64,000 bases of DNA from NCBI GenBank assembly GCA_013398955.1, contig VWPU01014834.1, positions 62,001 through 126,000 on the forward strand, read 5' to 3'. Every line of letters begins with the position of its first letter. Within the stretch, counting starts at the first letter, position 1. Under the pieces are notes generated by a model, which was not told where the DNA came from, made no database searches, and saw only the letters and a list, made by a program, of their open reading frames with translations. This document shows, one piece after another, positions 60,591 to 64,000 of the stretch. Both the position numbers and the translations under genes were made by a program. Source of the stretch: Callaeas wilsoni (lineage: Eukaryota > Chordata > Aves > Passeriformes > Callaeidae).

Positions 60591-63500
60591 CTTTGGCATC
60601 TGAGGTTTGTGTTGGCAGCTGCCTCTGAACAAAATACGTGGGGTATGTTGGATTTCATCCTGTAGGCTGAGGGAGGTGGATATGACTCTGGGTTGGAGGT
60701 TGAGTGCTGGCAAGAGGGACCAAGTACTTTTCTGGCAGAGGTGACCTGAGCATTCTTAGCTTCAGCCAGACTTCACCAAAAGCCTGTCACAACAGCGTGC
60801 TGTTCCCCAAAAAGGTCTTGGTGATAGGCATTGACAAAAAGGTGGCTAACAATTGGTACCAGCACCCCAAACTTGTCCCTGTCCAAACAGAAAACTGGGA
60901 GAGGCAGCTTATTCTGTCTCATGGTTAGCTAGATATGTTCAGGGTGTGTTTCCGTTGTAGCTTATCTAGCCATAAAATCAAATGTCTAGTATTCATGATT
61001 AATCGTGTTCAGAAAGGCAAGAGAGGGACCTAATCCTTTAACCCTTGAAGGGACAGATTTATAAAAGTACATAAGGACTAAAAGTGCAGTTAACTATCTA
61101 ATACTTTCAAAAGCAGTAACCCTGGTTCAGTGCTGCCAGTCTTATGCCCAATGATAACTAGATGCCTCACTGCACTGAAATCACCAATAAATAAGATTTA
61201 AATATTTGAATAATTTTACAGATATGAACCCTTAGTCCTGAGGCCAAATCCGTTCAACTGCTTTTAACAGCATCAGTAAGTGCCTGTTTGCATTTCAAGG
61301 CAATGATGTGACTTGGAAATCTGATAAGCCCTCTTACTTCACATGAACTTTAAATAAAATGGACTCTTAGGAGCAAAATTCAGTTCTAGATACATAAATG
61401 AGCTTGAAATGAAACCCACAGTCCACAGGTCTAATCAACCTGACAACATTTATTTCAAAAATGGTTATTAAAAGTCAGACTAATACTAAATTATTCCTAT
61501 GCTCCTTCTCACCCTTTTTTCCCTAGCTATGAAGCAAAAGAAGTTATTCTGTAGGCAGTGTTGAATGCTTTCTTTTCTAAAACTCTTTGAAGTAATTTTG
61601 TTATTAAATGCATGTTCTAGGTAGAATTGTTATGCTACTCCAGTTGTTAAATATCATGTGAGTTTTTAGAAGAATTTACTGTTCCAAATGCATTTGTGAC
61701 AAGGCATAAAACCTGGGTTTTAATATATATTAGGACTTAGTCTTTTTCTTAAAGTCTTTAAACACTGATGTTAATAACTACTTGGTAATTAATTAGAAAA
61801 TATGCATTCTAATTATTTTGTCAATAGTTTGAAAAAAAACCCAAATCAAATCAGTTCTGTATTTGAGAACACTACATTTATTCAGGTGGCAACCCACATA
61901 CCTATTGGGATTTCCTGAGGCATTTCTTTCTTGATGCATTGGAAGCTGAATTATATTTATCAGGAATAAAATTGTAAATAAAATTATTATTCTTAGATAC
62001 ATAATAAGAAGCTGGAGACAGCTGAGCTTTCTCTCCATCTCTAAACAAATGCTGCTTTACATAGAATACAGCACTCTCTCTCAAATTCCTTCCACTACAA
62101 TGAACTTGGTTTCATTTCTATTTCAAATAAAACCAAAGCATAAATGTCTCCCTGAATTATTTATCCAAATGTGTCTCCTTATAGTTCCCTCTCTTCTGAT
62201 GTAGTTCATCATTCCTTCTGTGCCCCAAAACATTTTCTGCATGGCTGGGGATGAGGCCTGGCTGCCAAGAAGGAGCAGGACCTGGGAAGGCTCCTGATGT
62301 AGATGCCCACCCCCTGAGTTCAGGGTGACAGAGCAAGGCTGCTCTGGGCTTTTATTTTTAGCAGAAGTTTTGTATGGCACAGAAAGAGGTTGGCAGGAGC
62401 TAGACTGCAAATCCTGGTGTCATTCTCCTCTCTGTCGGAATTATATATATACACACACAGGCATCCTGTGTCAGATGGTGGGAATCTATAGCTGCTGACT
62501 CATGGCAATTGTTGCACCTCTCCTGTGATCTCCATTTCCCAAATATCAAGTGAAACTGCAATATCAAGTAAAACAAACAATATTTCAAATTTGTTGTTCT
62601 TTACCACTTTAGTCAAGGAAATGCAGTATTTTCTACTTGTTTATCTGTTTCCTCCACCCTTCCACTCTGTTTTAAATGTGTTCAGCTCTATTTTATGACT
62701 ATAGCAAAGATTTTACCTATCTATGTATATAACCCAAATATATGTGAACAGCGCATGCATATTTTACTCTTACATACTGATATTTTTATTAACACTTAAT
62801 TGGGAAGTTATTCTTCGCATGTATTTTTGAACAGAGAGAACAAAGAGATTAATGGGAAAAAATTCCTCACAAATTATGCCTCTGTTTGCTTCATATTCTG
62901 AGTGCAGATAAGAAAAAGGGAAATGTTTAAGTGAACTGAAATGAGACCTAGAAGAAGAATGAAAGTAAAGGAGGTGGTATGTCACTGCAGATCTGTCAAG
63001 GCTGAGCTGCACAGAGCTGGGGGTCCAAGGGGATGCTAACCCTTGCGAAAAAGATAAATGTGTATTAAGGAGGAGATGGGCAGCCACCCTCCAAAGGAAA
63101 AATTCATCTAGAAACACATGGAGAAAGAGGCATTTCAAACACGTGTCAGATTGGCTTTCACTCCTGACCCTACAGGCTGAGATAATTTGGCTTTAAAAAA
63201 GAGATGGATGTAAGGCCAAGTATGAAAAGCTGTCTGTTTAATTTTACCCTTTGCCCTATAATCTATTTTAGGGAAATAGATGGCCCTTTGTTTTGAATGA
63301 GGTGTTGCTGAGATCTGGCAGGTGCTCAGGAAGAACAGTGCTTGCTGAGTGATGCAGCTGGCTGTGCTCTGGGATAGGACCCTGAGTGCAGGGCTGTGGC
63401 ACAGTGCTGCCAGGCTGGGGTCGGGCGCTGAGGGGCACCTACCTCAGCAGGGCTGCACTGTGGCATGGCTGGGACAGCTGCTAAATCCACTCTCTAGCAG

Positions 63501-64000
63501 AACTGCTGATTATGTTGGGTAACAGTCAGTAATTAGAAGTTACTTCAGCATTTCCCATCATAGGAGTGATGTTCAAGCCCTTGCTGATCATACAAATATG
63601 AGCAAAACCCTGTCTGTTTTTCTGTGCAACTGCATGTCCCTCCCTGACAGCAAATATCAGCCAGACACTTGAGAGTGGCTCAGGTTTAAGATACCATCTC
63701 AGAAACCAACTCATTGATGGAAACAACCTGCTGAGTAATAGGCAAGGAAAAAGGGAGTCATGCTGCAAGCTGGAGAACCAGTGCAGGAGAGATCTTCTGT
63801 ACATGCCTCAGCCTTGGGAAACCTTAGTTTGGAGCTCAGTCAAGGATGAGACACAGGCCCATAGGAAACTTGCCCTTATTATTTCCAAGGCTCAGGGAGC
63901 TACTTGTTTCCTATTTAATTGAAATAGCTCTGCAGATTCGGAGACAAGTGTGGCAACAACAATAACAAAAATGTCTGTAGTTGTTCCAATAATTCTTTGT

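Larger units (their letters stand above)
42331..64000. other. Upstream flank of WASL, no gene recognised
   Basis: About 21.7 kb of mostly AT-rich DNA. Frames on both strands were checked for exons of hyaluronidases (the usual upstream neighbours of WASL in mammals) and for other conserved proteins; none was recognised. Visible content is microsatellites (48048-48113, 59035-59081, 60549-60590 and others), G/T-rich simple sequence near 43215-43290, a 13-bp direct repeat near 49908-49940, and patches of higher GC near 56640-56860, 57280-57600, 62220-62360 and 63330-63480. Enhancers or a divergent noncoding RNA could be present but cannot be shown from one sequence. Confidence 0.7.

Noticed and set aside
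1..64000. CRISPR arrays, bacterial operons, tRNA or rRNA genes
   Set aside because: No regularly spaced repeats and no tRNA-like T-loop with paired acceptor arms were seen. The sequence is clearly a vertebrate intron-exon landscape.
1..64000. Endogenous retrovirus or intact LINE
   Set aside because: No long terminal repeat pairs, primer-binding site, or reverse transcriptase motif was recognised in any frame.

Overview
This is vertebrate nuclear DNA, most likely from a bird. Exons are short and separated by large AT-rich introns with GT-AG borders. There is one CpG island. Repeat density is low: no Alu-, B1- or L1-like copies are visible, and only a few decayed ancient elements (one MIR-type, one CR1-like) plus simple repeats. 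The species cannot be named from sequence alone.

One protein-coding gene can be supported: WASL (neural Wiskott-Aldrich syndrome protein, N-WASP) on the minus strand. Its first eight coding exons lie between 41385 (start codon) and 1781. They join in frame to about 274 codons: the WH1 domain (exons 1-4), a linker containing a 24-bp microexon (exon 5), the lysine-rich basic region (exon 6), and the CRIB/GTPase-binding domain (exons 6-8). The proline-rich region, WH2 motifs and acidic C-terminus must lie beyond the left edge, because the window begins inside intron 8.

Layout: 1-1780 intron 8 (partial); 1781-17584 exons 8 to 2 with introns of 0.4-4.9 kb; 17585-41271 the 23.7-kb intron 1, holding an ancient CR1-like fragment (about 18.3-18.8 kb) and a MIR-type SINE (about 27.7-27.9 kb); 41272-41385 coding exon 1; about 40720-42330 the CpG-island promoter with GC boxes, a CGCG-centred palindrome, a G-quadruplex candidate and two short upstream ORFs; 42331-64000 flanking DNA with microsatellites but no recognisable gene.

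No novel gene system, CRISPR array, tRNA, rRNA or intact mobile element was found. The observations most worth testing are a phase-compatible candidate cassette exon in WASL intron 5 (about 7806-8057), the promoter palindrome and upstream ORFs, and several perfect inverted repeats. Most open reading frames elsewhere look like chance, including the long ones in the CpG island.
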